Positions 44,902 to 52,000 of a DNA stretch of 64,000 nucleotides are shown here, piece by piece (the stretch's first letter is position 1; the number at the start of each line of letters is the position of its first letter). The position numbers and the translations under genes are program-made. The stretch lies in the NCBI RefSeq assembly GCF_029850875.1, contig NZ_JAOVAM010000003.1, positions 1 through 64,000 on the forward strand, read 5' to 3'. The stretch comes from Rothia similimucilaginosa (GTDB lineage: Bacteria > Actinomycetota > Actinomycetes > Actinomycetales > Micrococcaceae). The notes below the pieces were generated by a model. That model saw only the letters and a program-made list of their open reading frames with translations, was not told where the DNA came from and ran no database searches.

Positions 44902-45312
44902 ATAGCGATTATGACATATAAAGTGGCGTCTCAAGCTTAGAATGAGGCTGATACAGAAATTACCTTCAAAAATTCTGAATAGCCCCTGAGCACTAGCCCA
45001 ACATGAAGTTCTGAAAGGGAGAAAAGCATGAAGTGCCTATCACATCTAATGTTGATTTCCTGTATCTCATCCCAGGCATATGCGAACCAACCAGCCTCTC
45101 AATACTTATATAGCTAATGCAGAATATATAGTTTTCGTGGTTCCACCCACAAAACCAGTCACACGCCTTCTCCAAGCTCACATATTTAGCCCCAAACCAC
45201 CAAAGCCTCAACCCCCTCAGCAGGCACCCAGCGCGATACACTAGAAGGCGTTAAACACAGGCTCAAACCGCCACCCAACGTACCAATACCCAGACACCGC
45301 TGAAGGAGGCGC
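44902..45312. other. Intergenic region between the ArsR-type gene and ktrB
   Basis: A divergent promoter region of about 410 bp, AT-rich at 45000-45170. I find no gene, terminator or known RNA here. The ktrB side ends with the strong GAAGGAGG ribosome site. Confidence 0.45.
44908..44913 (-). promoter_or_regulatory. -10 element for the leaderless ArsR-type gene
   Basis: CATAAT lies 6 nt before the ATG on the minus strand, within an AT-rich imperfect dyad (CATATA...TATGACATATA) that could be an autoregulatory operator. Confidence 0.45.
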
Positions 45313-46938
45313 ATGGGACGCATCATCCGCCGCACCCGGCGCCGACACCACCACCCCCAGGGCCAGCTCAACCGCCGCTGGGATACCCTCAGCGGCACCA
45401 CCTCCGAGCCCCAAAAGCAGCAGACTCGCCAAAGCCGCCGCGACCGTCTCGAAGCTGAAAACCTCAGTATCCTCACCAGCGTACCCGGCATTAAGCTCGA
45501 CCGCATGCCCGCCCTGCGCGACCACACCCACGAGAGTCCCGATGCTCAGCACAAACGCAACCTGCTAGAGCTCGACCGGAAAACCCTCGAACGCTTCCGC
45601 GACTTCATCGACTCCTCTGTTCTGGCGTCCCCCTCGCGCACCGCAATCAGCGCCTTCATCCTGGTCATTAGCTTCTTCACCATCATGCTGTCCCTGCCAA
45701 TTTCTTCGGCAGACGGGCAGCGCATCGCGCTACACAACGCAGTCTTCACCTCAACCAGCGCGGTCACCGTGACCGGTCTGACCACGGTCTCCACAGCAGA
45801 TCAGTGGTCAACCTTCGGTCAGGCAATAATTCTTATCGCCTGCCAAGTGGGTGGCCTGGGCACGCTGACCATCACCTCCCTACTCGCGCTGGCTATCGGC
45901 CGCAAAATGGGTCTGCGCACTAAACTCATCGCGCAGGAAGACCTCAACATCAGCCGACTCGGTGAGGTCGGCGGCATCGTCAAAGCAGTAGCGTACGCAT
46001 CTTTCTCCATCGAAGCGTTCATTGCTATGCTCCTCACCCCGCGCTTCCTCGCGCTCGGTGAAGCACCACACGAGGCTCTATGGCACGGCGTTTTCTACGC
46101 CATCTCCGCCTTCAACAACGCCGGATTTACCCCACACTCGGACGGTATCGTACCCTACGGCCACGACCTGTTCATTCTCGGACCCATCTGTGCCGCCGTA
46201 TTCCTGGGTTCACTCGGGTTCCCCGTATTCATTGCGATTCAGCGTAGCCCCTTACACCCCTCACGCTGGCAGCTGACCGCAAAACTGACCGTGGTCACAA
46301 CCCTCTTCTTCTTCGGTTTTGGCGCCTTCTTCTGGGGTCTTTTCGAATGGAATAACCCCGCAACCATCGGCTCCTACTCCCCCGGCGATAAAATCCTCAA
46401 CGCCATCTTTGCCTCCGTGATGATGCGTTCGGGCGGGTTCAACCTAGTTGATATGGACACCATCACGCCCGTCTCCACCCTGCTGACGGACATGCTCATG
46501 TTCATTGGTGGCGGCTCCGGCTCGACCGCGGGCGGCGTGAAGGTCACCACCATTGCCGTGATTGCTCTGTCCATCCTTGCCGAAGCACGAGGCGACCAGA
46601 AGGTTGCCGCGTTCAACCGCACCATCCCCGAGTCATCCCTACGCATTGCTATCTCGGTGCTTGTTATGAGCGCTACCATGGTGTGTATCGGCGCAGCGAC
46701 TCTGGTTATGATTAGCGGCGCAGACCTCAAGGAAGTCATGTTCGAGGTCATCTCCGCCTTTGGCACCTGCGGCCTATCCAGCGGGCTCTCCTCAAGCCTG
46801 CCACCTGCGGGCGTGTACGTGCTCAGCGTGCTCATGCTTATTGGCCGTATCGGCACGACCACCGCCGCAACCGGCTTGGCGATGCGTTCACGCCGCCGCC
46901 TCTACAAGTTCCCCGAAGAAAGGCCCACCATTGGCTAG
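45313..46938 (+). CDS. ktrB: Potassium uptake channel subunit KtrB/TrkH
   Basis: A 541-residue K+-translocating subunit. A basic N-terminus of about 95 residues, longer than usual, precedes four MPM repeats whose filter segments are TSTSAVTVTGLTT, SAFNNAGFTPHS, MRSGGFNLVDM and FGTCGLSSG. The GGGSGSTAGGVK gate-loop region follows the third. ATG 45313 has GAAGGAGG. It overlaps ktrA by 8 bp, so the two are translationally coupled and form a KtrAB uptake system. Confidence 0.95.
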   Translation: MGRIIRRTRRRHHHPQGQLNRRWDTLSGTTSEPQKQQTRQSRRDRLEAENLSILTSVPGIKLDRMPALRDHTHESPDAQHKRNLLELDRKTLERFRDFIDSSVLASPSRTAISAFILVISFFTIMLSLPISSADGQRIALHNAVFTSTSAVTVTGLTTVSTADQWSTFGQAIILIACQVGGLGTLTITSLLALAIGRKMGLRTKLIAQEDLNISRLGEVGGIVKAVAYASFSIEAFIAMLLTPRFLALGEAPHEALWHGVFYAISAFNNAGFTPHSDGIVPYGHDLFILGPICAAVFLGSLGFPVFIAIQRSPLHPSRWQLTAKLTVVTTLFFFGFGAFFWGLFEWNNPATIGSYSPGDKILNAIFASVMMRSGGFNLVDMDTITPVSTLLTDMLMFIGGGSGSTAGGVKVTTIAVIALSILAEARGDQKVAAFNRTIPESSLRIAISVLVMSATMVCIGAATLVMISGADLKEVMFEVISAFGTCGLSSGLSSSLPPAGVYVLSVLMLIGRIGTTTAATGLAMRSRRRLYKFPEERPTIG

Positions 46939-47593
46939 TGCACATAACGCCCCCGTCCTCGTGATCGGTTTGGGCCGTTTCGGTGCTGCTGTTGCCGCGC
47001 AGCTGCGTGTGCAGAATAAAGAGGTCCTCGCCATCGAGAAGGACCCCGAACTGGTACAGAAATGGTCCGGCGTGCTGACCCACGTGGTCTCCGCAGACGC
47101 GACCGATATCAACACCCTGCACCAGTTGGGTGCTGACGAGTTCGGCTCCGCCGTTGTGGGTGTGGGCACCTCCGTGGAGGCGTCTGTGCTGATTACCGCA
47201 AACCTCGTAGACATTGGTGTGGAGCGTATCTGGGCGAAGGCTATAACCCCCGCACACGGCAAGATTCTGGAACGTATTGGCGCACACCACGTGATCTACC
47301 CGGAGGCGGATGCCGGCCGCCGCACCGCGCACCTCGTCTCGGGTCGATTGCTGGACTACATTGAGTTTGATGACGACTTCGCGATTGCGAAGATGCGCCC
47401 GCCGAAGGAAACCCACGGCTTCACCCTCGCCGAGTCGGATATCCGCTCCAAGTACGGCGTGTCCGTGGTCGGTATTAAGTCCCCCGGTGAGGACTTCACC
47501 TACGCGGACGCGACCACCAGCATTCACTCGCACGACATTCTGATTGTGTCCGGCCAGGTGGATTTGATTGAGCGTTTCGCGGCACGCCCCTAA
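46931..47593 (+). CDS. ktrA: Potassium uptake regulatory subunit KtrA (RCK/TrkA)
   Basis: A 220-residue cytoplasmic gating subunit. The RCK-N Rossmann loop is VLVIGLGRFGAAVA, with ligand-contact Glu in VLAIEKD and Asp in SADATD. A RCK-C domain follows from about residue 140 (GFTLAESDIRSKYGVSVVGIK). The longer ORF opens at 46760, but a TTG at 46931 with GAAAGG upstream starts exactly before the first strand and overlaps the ktrB stop. It binds nucleotides and controls KtrB. Confidence 0.93.
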   Translation: MASAHNAPVLVIGLGRFGAAVAAQLRVQNKEVLAIEKDPELVQKWSGVLTHVVSADATDINTLHQLGADEFGSAVVGVGTSVEASVLITANLVDIGVERIWAKAITPAHGKILERIGAHHVIYPEADAGRRTAHLVSGRLLDYIEFDDDFAIAKMRPPKETHGFTLAESDIRSKYGVSVVGIKSPGEDFTYADATTSIHSHDILIVSGQVDLIERFAARP

Positions 47594-47653
47594 GAATATT
47601 TTTCCTCGCTACCTTGAGGAGCCCGCGTTTGAGCAACCCGCGAATAGACACAG

Positions 47654-47696
47654 AAAACAGCCTCTTCCCGTTCTGCCGGGAGGAGGCTGTTTTTTC
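47654..47696 (+). terminator. Rho-independent terminator of ktrBA
   Basis: The stem AAAACAGCCTC...GAGGCTGTTTT has an inner TCCCG/CGGGA pairing and ends in TTTTTT. Confidence 0.92.
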
Positions 47697-47763
47697 TATA
47701 GTTTTACCCAATCAGAGGGATGCTACCGGGCAGTATTAGTCCCCGCTGGTTAATTCCCGCTGC

Positions 47764-48609
47764 TTAGTCCTCGTCAGCGGTGTACAGCTGACTCATTTCC
47801 GCCGAACGGGTGGTGCAAGCGCGCATCGCATCATTGGTCAGCTGGAAGAGGCCACCGTCCACGAAGGTGTTCAGTGCACGCTCGGTGGTGCCGTTCGGGC
47901 TGGTCACGGCGCGACGCAGGGCGGGCGCATCCGGGTTGGTGTCGAGCAAGAAACCCGCTCCGGCGACGGTTGCGCTGGCAAGCTTGAGAGCGGTCTCATG
48001 ATCCAGACCGAGCTCCGCGCCCGCGGCAGCCATCGCCTCCGCGAGCAGGAACGCGTATGCCGGACCGGAACCGGAGACAGCGGTGACCGCATCCATCTGG
48101 TCCTCGCGAACCTCAACGACCAGACCGACGGTGCCCAGGATCTCTTCGACGAGCTTCTTCTGCTCATCCTTCACGGATTCGGTGGTGGAGATCGCGAGCA
48201 CGCCCTTGCCCACGGAGGAGGGGGTGTTCGGCATGCAGCGAATAATGGGCTGACCTGCAGGAAGGCACGCGGCGAGGGTTTCGAGGGTCACACCAGCAGC
48301 AACGGATACCACGACAGTATTCGGTGCGAGGGCGGGCGCAATATCGCGGGCAAGCTCGACGATGCCGTAGGGCTTCACACCGAGCAGCACGACGTCTGCG
48401 TGAGCGGTTGCCTTGTGGTTGCCGTCGGCTTCGCCGCCGGTAGTGATGATTTCGACCTTGTCGCCGAGGCGCTGGGCGAGGGCGGCGCGAGATTCTTCGC
48501 TACGCACGGTGGCGCGGATGTGGGCGGGGTCGTGGCCTGCAGCGAGCAGACCCGCAGCGATAGAGCCGTTCATAGAGCCGGTGCCGAGAAAAGCAATAGT
48601 TGCGGTCAT
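47764..48609 (-). CDS. proC: Pyrroline-5-carboxylate reductase
   Basis: A 281-residue NAD(P)H enzyme, the last step of proline synthesis. The N-terminal cofactor loop is FLGTGSMNGSIAAGLL. The central block has VLLGVKPYGI and PIIRCMPNTPSSVGKGV, and the C-terminal dimer domain has TAVSGSGPAYAFLLAEAM. ATG 48609 has GAAGGAT upstream. It is convergent with ktrA. The call is firm. Confidence 0.95.
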   Translation of the reverse strand: MTATIAFLGTGSMNGSIAAGLLAAGHDPAHIRATVRSEESRAALAQRLGDKVEIITTGGEADGNHKATAHADVVLLGVKPYGIVELARDIAPALAPNTVVVSVAAGVTLETLAACLPAGQPIIRCMPNTPSSVGKGVLAISTTESVKDEQKKLVEEILGTVGLVVEVREDQMDAVTAVSGSGPAYAFLLAEAMAAAGAELGLDHETALKLASATVAGAGFLLDTNPDAPALRRAVTSPNGTTERALNTFVDGGLFQLTNDAMRACTTRSAEMSQLYTADED

Positions 48610-48923
48610 CGTTGATCCTTCCTAATGGGGTGCCTGCGCCCTGCGGGAGCGCGCGGTGTGCTGTGCGCGGCGGGCGTGTGGAGACGTACCCTTCCAGCAT
48701 AGCGGGTACGGCTACGGGCATGTGACCTGGCTCGTGTTTCTGGTACTTTTTCTGGGCGGCAGACTCACTCTGCATGCCCCACCATGTACCGCCCCGTTTC
48801 TCAGCTTGTGGCCCGCCCACGAGCCGTAGAACGCGCGGGCGTAGAATGAAAGCAGCTTCAGCGGCAGCAGTTTTGTGCCGGGTATGAAGCGCCCAACCAA
48901 CACACGACACCCCTCATTTTTCT
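48610..48923. other. Divergent intergenic region proC-ClC
   Basis: About 310 bp without a gene. TAGAAT at 48842-48847 could be a -10 for the ClC gene, giving an untranslated leader of about 75 nt. No obvious RBS precedes ATG 48924. Confidence 0.4.
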
Positions 48924-50321
48924 ATGTCTTCCCATACTGCTTCCTCCTCAAATAGCCCGCATATTCCTGCGGGTTCCCACTCTTTTTCGTTTCGCCTCCT
49001 GATGGGGCTGACCCTTGCCGCACTGGTCACGGGCGTGTTCAGCGGTCTGGGTGCAATTGCCCTGCACTATGTTCTGGACTTTATGCAGGAGCTGACTTTC
49101 GGTCAGGCCGAGGGACATCACCCGATGGTCACTGACGGCGCTGACCCGGCACGCCGCGCCTTGATTTTGGCGGCATTGGGCCCGTTTGTGGCGTTGGTGT
49201 GGTACTACCTGCAGTCGGGCGGTCGGCGTGTAGTCGGCGTGAATTCGCAGATTGCCGGTGCTACCGAGGAGGACCGTACCCCTTCGCTGTGGCGGCAGAT
49301 TTCGCATTCGGTGATTCAGATTGTTGCGGTGGGTGCGGGTTCCCCGGTGGGTAAGGAGGTCGCGCCTCGTGAGCTGGGTGCTTTGGCGGCTGGCCGTACC
49401 TCGAATCTGCTGGAGCGTCTTGGTTTTGTGGGCGCTGACGGTGCCCCGCTATTGGGTGTTCGTGAGCGTAGTCTGCTGGTGGCGGCGGGTGCGGCGTCCG
49501 GTTTGGCGGCGGTGTATCAGGTGCCGATTGGTGGCGTGGTGTACCTTGTGGAGGCGATGGCTGTTGGTCTGAGCCTGCGGTCGCTGTATGTGGGTGCGGT
49601 GACGGTGTGGACGGCGACGGTCACGGCGAATCTGGTGATTGTCAATGAGCCGACGTACCCGGTGCCGCAGCTTCCGTTGGATGCGACGACGCTGACGGTG
49701 GCGGCGCTGACGGGTGTGGTGTTGACTCCGTTGGCGTTGGGTTTTAGGGCGTTGTCGCAGCGTGCGGAGAAATTGAAGGCGAAGGATCGTTCTCTTCTGT
49801 GGCGTATTCCTGTGGCGTTTGCGTTGGTCGCGGTGGTTTCGCTGTGGCTTCCGGAGATTCTGGGTAATGGTCGTCTGCTGACTCAGCATACGTTTAATGT
49901 GTCGTTGGATGCGGCGGTGAGCGGTTTGACTGCGGCGGCGGCAGTGTATGTGTTGGCGTTGGCTATTGCGAAGGCTACCGTGGTGGTGTTGAGTCTGCGT
50001 TTCGGTTCTTATGGTGGTACGTTGACGCCGGGTTTGGCGTTGGGTGCGGCGGTTGCGTTTTGTGTGGCGGCGCTGGTGCTGTGGGCGTTCCCGGGTTTGG
50101 GCGGGGTGCCGGGTGGTGCGTCGATGGTGTTGTATGCGGCGGCGTTGACGGGTACGGCAGCGTTTTTGGGTGTGTCGATGAATGCGCCGTTGTCTGCGTT
50201 GACGTTGTTGATTGGTTTTACGGGGCAGGGTGCGAGTGCGTGGTTGCCGATGGCGGTTGCGGTGGGTACGGCGGTGCTGACGCGCTGGGTGTGGACGCGG
50301 GCGTTTGGTGCTAAGAAGTAG
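48924..50321 (+). CDS. ClC-family chloride channel/antiporter
   Basis: A 465-residue membrane protein. ClC selectivity motifs are present in altered form: AGSPVGKEVAPRELGALAA stands for GxGxPxxE plus the gating Glu region (Lys-Glu in GKEVAPRE), GLAAVYQVPIGGVVY for the second, and YGGTLTPGLALGAA for the third. An early hydrophobic helix lies at about 20-45. From about 49300 the coding strand becomes C-poor and G/T-rich. Proteins of this branch may carry chloride or fluoride; the ion cannot be read. Confidence 0.88.
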   Translation: MSSHTASSSNSPHIPAGSHSFSFRLLMGLTLAALVTGVFSGLGAIALHYVLDFMQELTFGQAEGHHPMVTDGADPARRALILAALGPFVALVWYYLQSGGRRVVGVNSQIAGATEEDRTPSLWRQISHSVIQIVAVGAGSPVGKEVAPRELGALAAGRTSNLLERLGFVGADGAPLLGVRERSLLVAAGAASGLAAVYQVPIGGVVYLVEAMAVGLSLRSLYVGAVTVWTATVTANLVIVNEPTYPVPQLPLDATTLTVAALTGVVLTPLALGFRALSQRAEKLKAKDRSLLWRIPVAFALVAVVSLWLPEILGNGRLLTQHTFNVSLDAAVSGLTAAAAVYVLALAIAKATVVVLSLRFGSYGGTLTPGLALGAAVAFCVAALVLWAFPGLGGVPGGASMVLYAAALTGTAAFLGVSMNAPLSALTLLIGFTGQGASAWLPMAVAVGTAVLTRWVWTRAFGAKK

Positions 50322-50334
50322 GTTCTGACAGGTG

Positions 50335-50381
50335 GCGGGCGGCCCCGGATGCGTGTGTGCGTCCGGGGCCGCCTGCTTTTT
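50335..50381 (+). terminator. Rho-independent terminator of the ClC gene
   Basis: The 15-bp stem GCGGGCGGCCCCGGA and its near complement are followed by TTTTTA. Confidence 0.9.
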
Positions 50382-50394
50382 AGACCGAGGTTTT

Positions 50395-50453
50395 CGATAG
50401 GTTAGTGTCTTCTCCGTGGGTCTTTAACCCGCATTAAAGTCACTAACCTATCG
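50395..50453. repeat. 59-bp palindromic repeat, copy 1
   Basis: It begins CGATAGGTTAGTG and ends with the exact complement CACTAACCTATCG (13-bp arms). The interior has its own CTTTAA-CCCGCA-TTAAAG hairpin. It has the same length and arm core as copy 2, whose interior differs. Confidence 0.8.
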
Positions 50454-50536
50454 ACGAAAAGGCAAGGCATAACCCATAACCAGCTCTCACCTACCTGACG
50501 CAGCCGGAGATTCCGGTCATAGGTTACGGATTTATG

Positions 50537-50595
50537 CCATAGGTTAGCGTCTTTGGTCGTAGTTAAAAGCCATGGTCTCAGAAACTAACCTATGG
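50537..50595. repeat. 59-bp palindromic repeat, copy 2
   Basis: It begins CCATAGGTTAG and ends CTAACCTATGG (11-bp arms). It lies 142 bp from copy 1, shares ATAGGTTAG-y-GTCTT at the left end and CTAACCTAT at the right end, and has the same 59-bp length. Confidence 0.8.
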
Positions 50596-50718
50596 CCCAA
50601 TTTCTGCACGGGTTACAACCCCATAGCGAGAAACAACATGTGTTTACCCTTGCGGATGCGTAGGCTGGGATTCTTCTTGAATATCATAATTCGGCGTTTG
50701 AGTGTCTTTACACCCCCG

Positions 50719-51690
50719 CTACTCACCCAGGAGGGTCTTCGGGTTGACCGGAGTACCCGTACCCTCCGCCAGGTGCTCAATACGCTTCAGGATCAGGCCC
50801 TCACGCAGCGCCCACGGGCACACACGCATCGTCTCAATGCCGAACGCCTCCATCGCCGCCTCCGCAGCAATAGCGCCCGCCAGCATCTGCTCCGCACGTG
50901 CCTTCGAAACACCCGGCAAATCAGCACGCTCAGACACCGTCATCGCCTCCATGCGACGAGTCCACAAACGCAAATCCTGCAGATGCATCTCACGCTTCAC
51001 ATGCGGGCCCGCCGAATACGGCGCCGCACCACAAATACGCGCCAACGAACGGAACGTCTTCGACGTACCCACCGTCATATCCGGGGTACCGTAACGCAAC
51101 AGATTCTCCGCCACCGGGGCAATCTGCTCACGCATATACTTACGCAGACGCTTCACCTGCTTCGGTTTCGGCGGCTGCTCATCAAAAAACTCACGCGTCA
51201 AACGGCCCGCACCCAACGGCACGCTCATCGCCGCATCCGGCAACGCATTCGTACCCGTCGAGAACTCAAACGAGCCGCCACCAATATCAAAATCAAGGAT
51301 GCGGCCCGCACCCCAGCCCTGCCAGCGGCGCACCGCAAAGTACGTAATCGCCGCCTCCTGATCACCCGAAATACCGTTCAGGCTCACACCGGTCTGCTCA
51401 CGCACCTGATGCAGCACCGCCGCACCATTACCCGCCTCACGGATAGCGCTCGTGGAGAACGCCAGCAGGTCCTCCGCCTCATTCTCGATTGCGAAGTCGC
51501 GAGCGCTGGTCACGAAGTGGGTCAGCGCGTCCGCGCCCTCCTGCGAAATATTTCCCTCAGCGTCGAGGTACTGCACGAGCTGCAGCGGAATCTTATGGGA
51601 CGCGTACGGTTCGGGGCGCGCTCCAGGGCTGCCGTCAATCAGTAGCAGGTGGACCGTATTCGACCCGACATCCAGAACTCCCAGGCGCAC
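50719..51690 (-). CDS. Ppx/GppA family phosphatase
   Basis: A 323-residue actin-like ATPase-fold enzyme of the exopolyphosphatase/guanosine pentaphosphate phosphohydrolase family. Phosphate loop 1 is LDVGSNTVHLLLID and phosphate loop 2 is DFDIGGGSFEFS. The length matches the short actinobacterial Ppx1/Ppx2 forms that lack C-terminal domains. A GTG start at 51690 has GGGGAG upstream. Polyphosphate versus pppGpp preference is not readable. Confidence 0.93.
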   Translation of the reverse strand: MRLGVLDVGSNTVHLLLIDGSPGARPEPYASHKIPLQLVQYLDAEGNISQEGADALTHFVTSARDFAIENEAEDLLAFSTSAIREAGNGAAVLHQVREQTGVSLNGISGDQEAAITYFAVRRWQGWGAGRILDFDIGGGSFEFSTGTNALPDAAMSVPLGAGRLTREFFDEQPPKPKQVKRLRKYMREQIAPVAENLLRYGTPDMTVGTSKTFRSLARICGAAPYSAGPHVKREMHLQDLRLWTRRMEAMTVSERADLPGVSKARAEQMLAGAIAAEAAMEAFGIETMRVCPWALREGLILKRIEHLAEGTGTPVNPKTLLGE

Positions 51691-51820
51691 GATGCGCTCC
51701 CCTCCCCCGCCCCGCGGCGGGATATTGTCTGTGTGCGGTACCGCAGGTGCGGCGCCTCTTCCAGTCTGTCAGAGGCGCGGCTCACTCCGCAAACAATCCG
51801 AACGGATGCCCAGCATCAGC

Positions 51821-51855
51821 ACAGCGCGGGCACAAGAAATACAGCGCGGGCACAA
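51821..51855. repeat. 15-bp direct repeat, 20-bp period
   Basis: ACAGCGCGGGCACAA occurs exactly twice, separated by 5 bp, just upstream of ppx on the minus strand. It could be a binding-site pair for ppx control or a slippage product. Confidence 0.6.
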
Positions 51856-51917
51856 AACGCGCCGAACCTGCGAACACGCCGGGCACCCATTCCTCGGGTA
51901 TCCGTTCCCCGGGCATG

Positions 51918-51974
51918 CAAAAGACGCAGGAGGCGCCCCACCCCTACGCGGGGAATCAGGGGCGCATCCTGCGC
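51918..51974 (-). terminator. Terminator of topA
   Basis: A GCGCAGGATGCGCCCC stem pairs with GGGGCGCCTCCTGCG, followed on the minus strand by CTTTTGC. Confidence 0.8.
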
Positions 51975-52000
51975 TTTCAGTTCAGATAGAACACGCTCGG

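Larger units (their letters stand above)
50322..50718. other. Convergent intergenic region holding two 59-bp repeats
   Basis: Between the ClC and ppx stops. Besides the terminator and two repeats it contains single AGGTTA-type half sites near 50517 and 50474. No gene is supported. Confidence 0.5.
51691..52000. other. Intergenic region ppx-topA
   Basis: It contains a 15-bp direct repeat ACAGCGCGGGCACAA at 51821 and 51841 (20-bp period), GC-rich short stems around 51880-51915, and the topA terminator. No gene is seen. Confidence 0.5.

Noticed and set aside
41392-44940. Two open frames of about 500 codons opposite the GntR- and ArsR-type genes
   Set aside because: The Leu/Arg/Ser-rich translations mirror the Ala/Glu-rich tails on the real strand. 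There is no RBS and no domain.
45000-45241. 82-codon minus-strand frame before ktrB
   Set aside because: It lies in AT-rich intergenic DNA, is rich in Cys and Trp, and has no RBS or codon bias.
50572-51645. 357-codon plus-strand frame opposite ppx
   Set aside because: The Arg/Thr/His-rich product is a frame shadow; ppx motifs are intact on the other strand.
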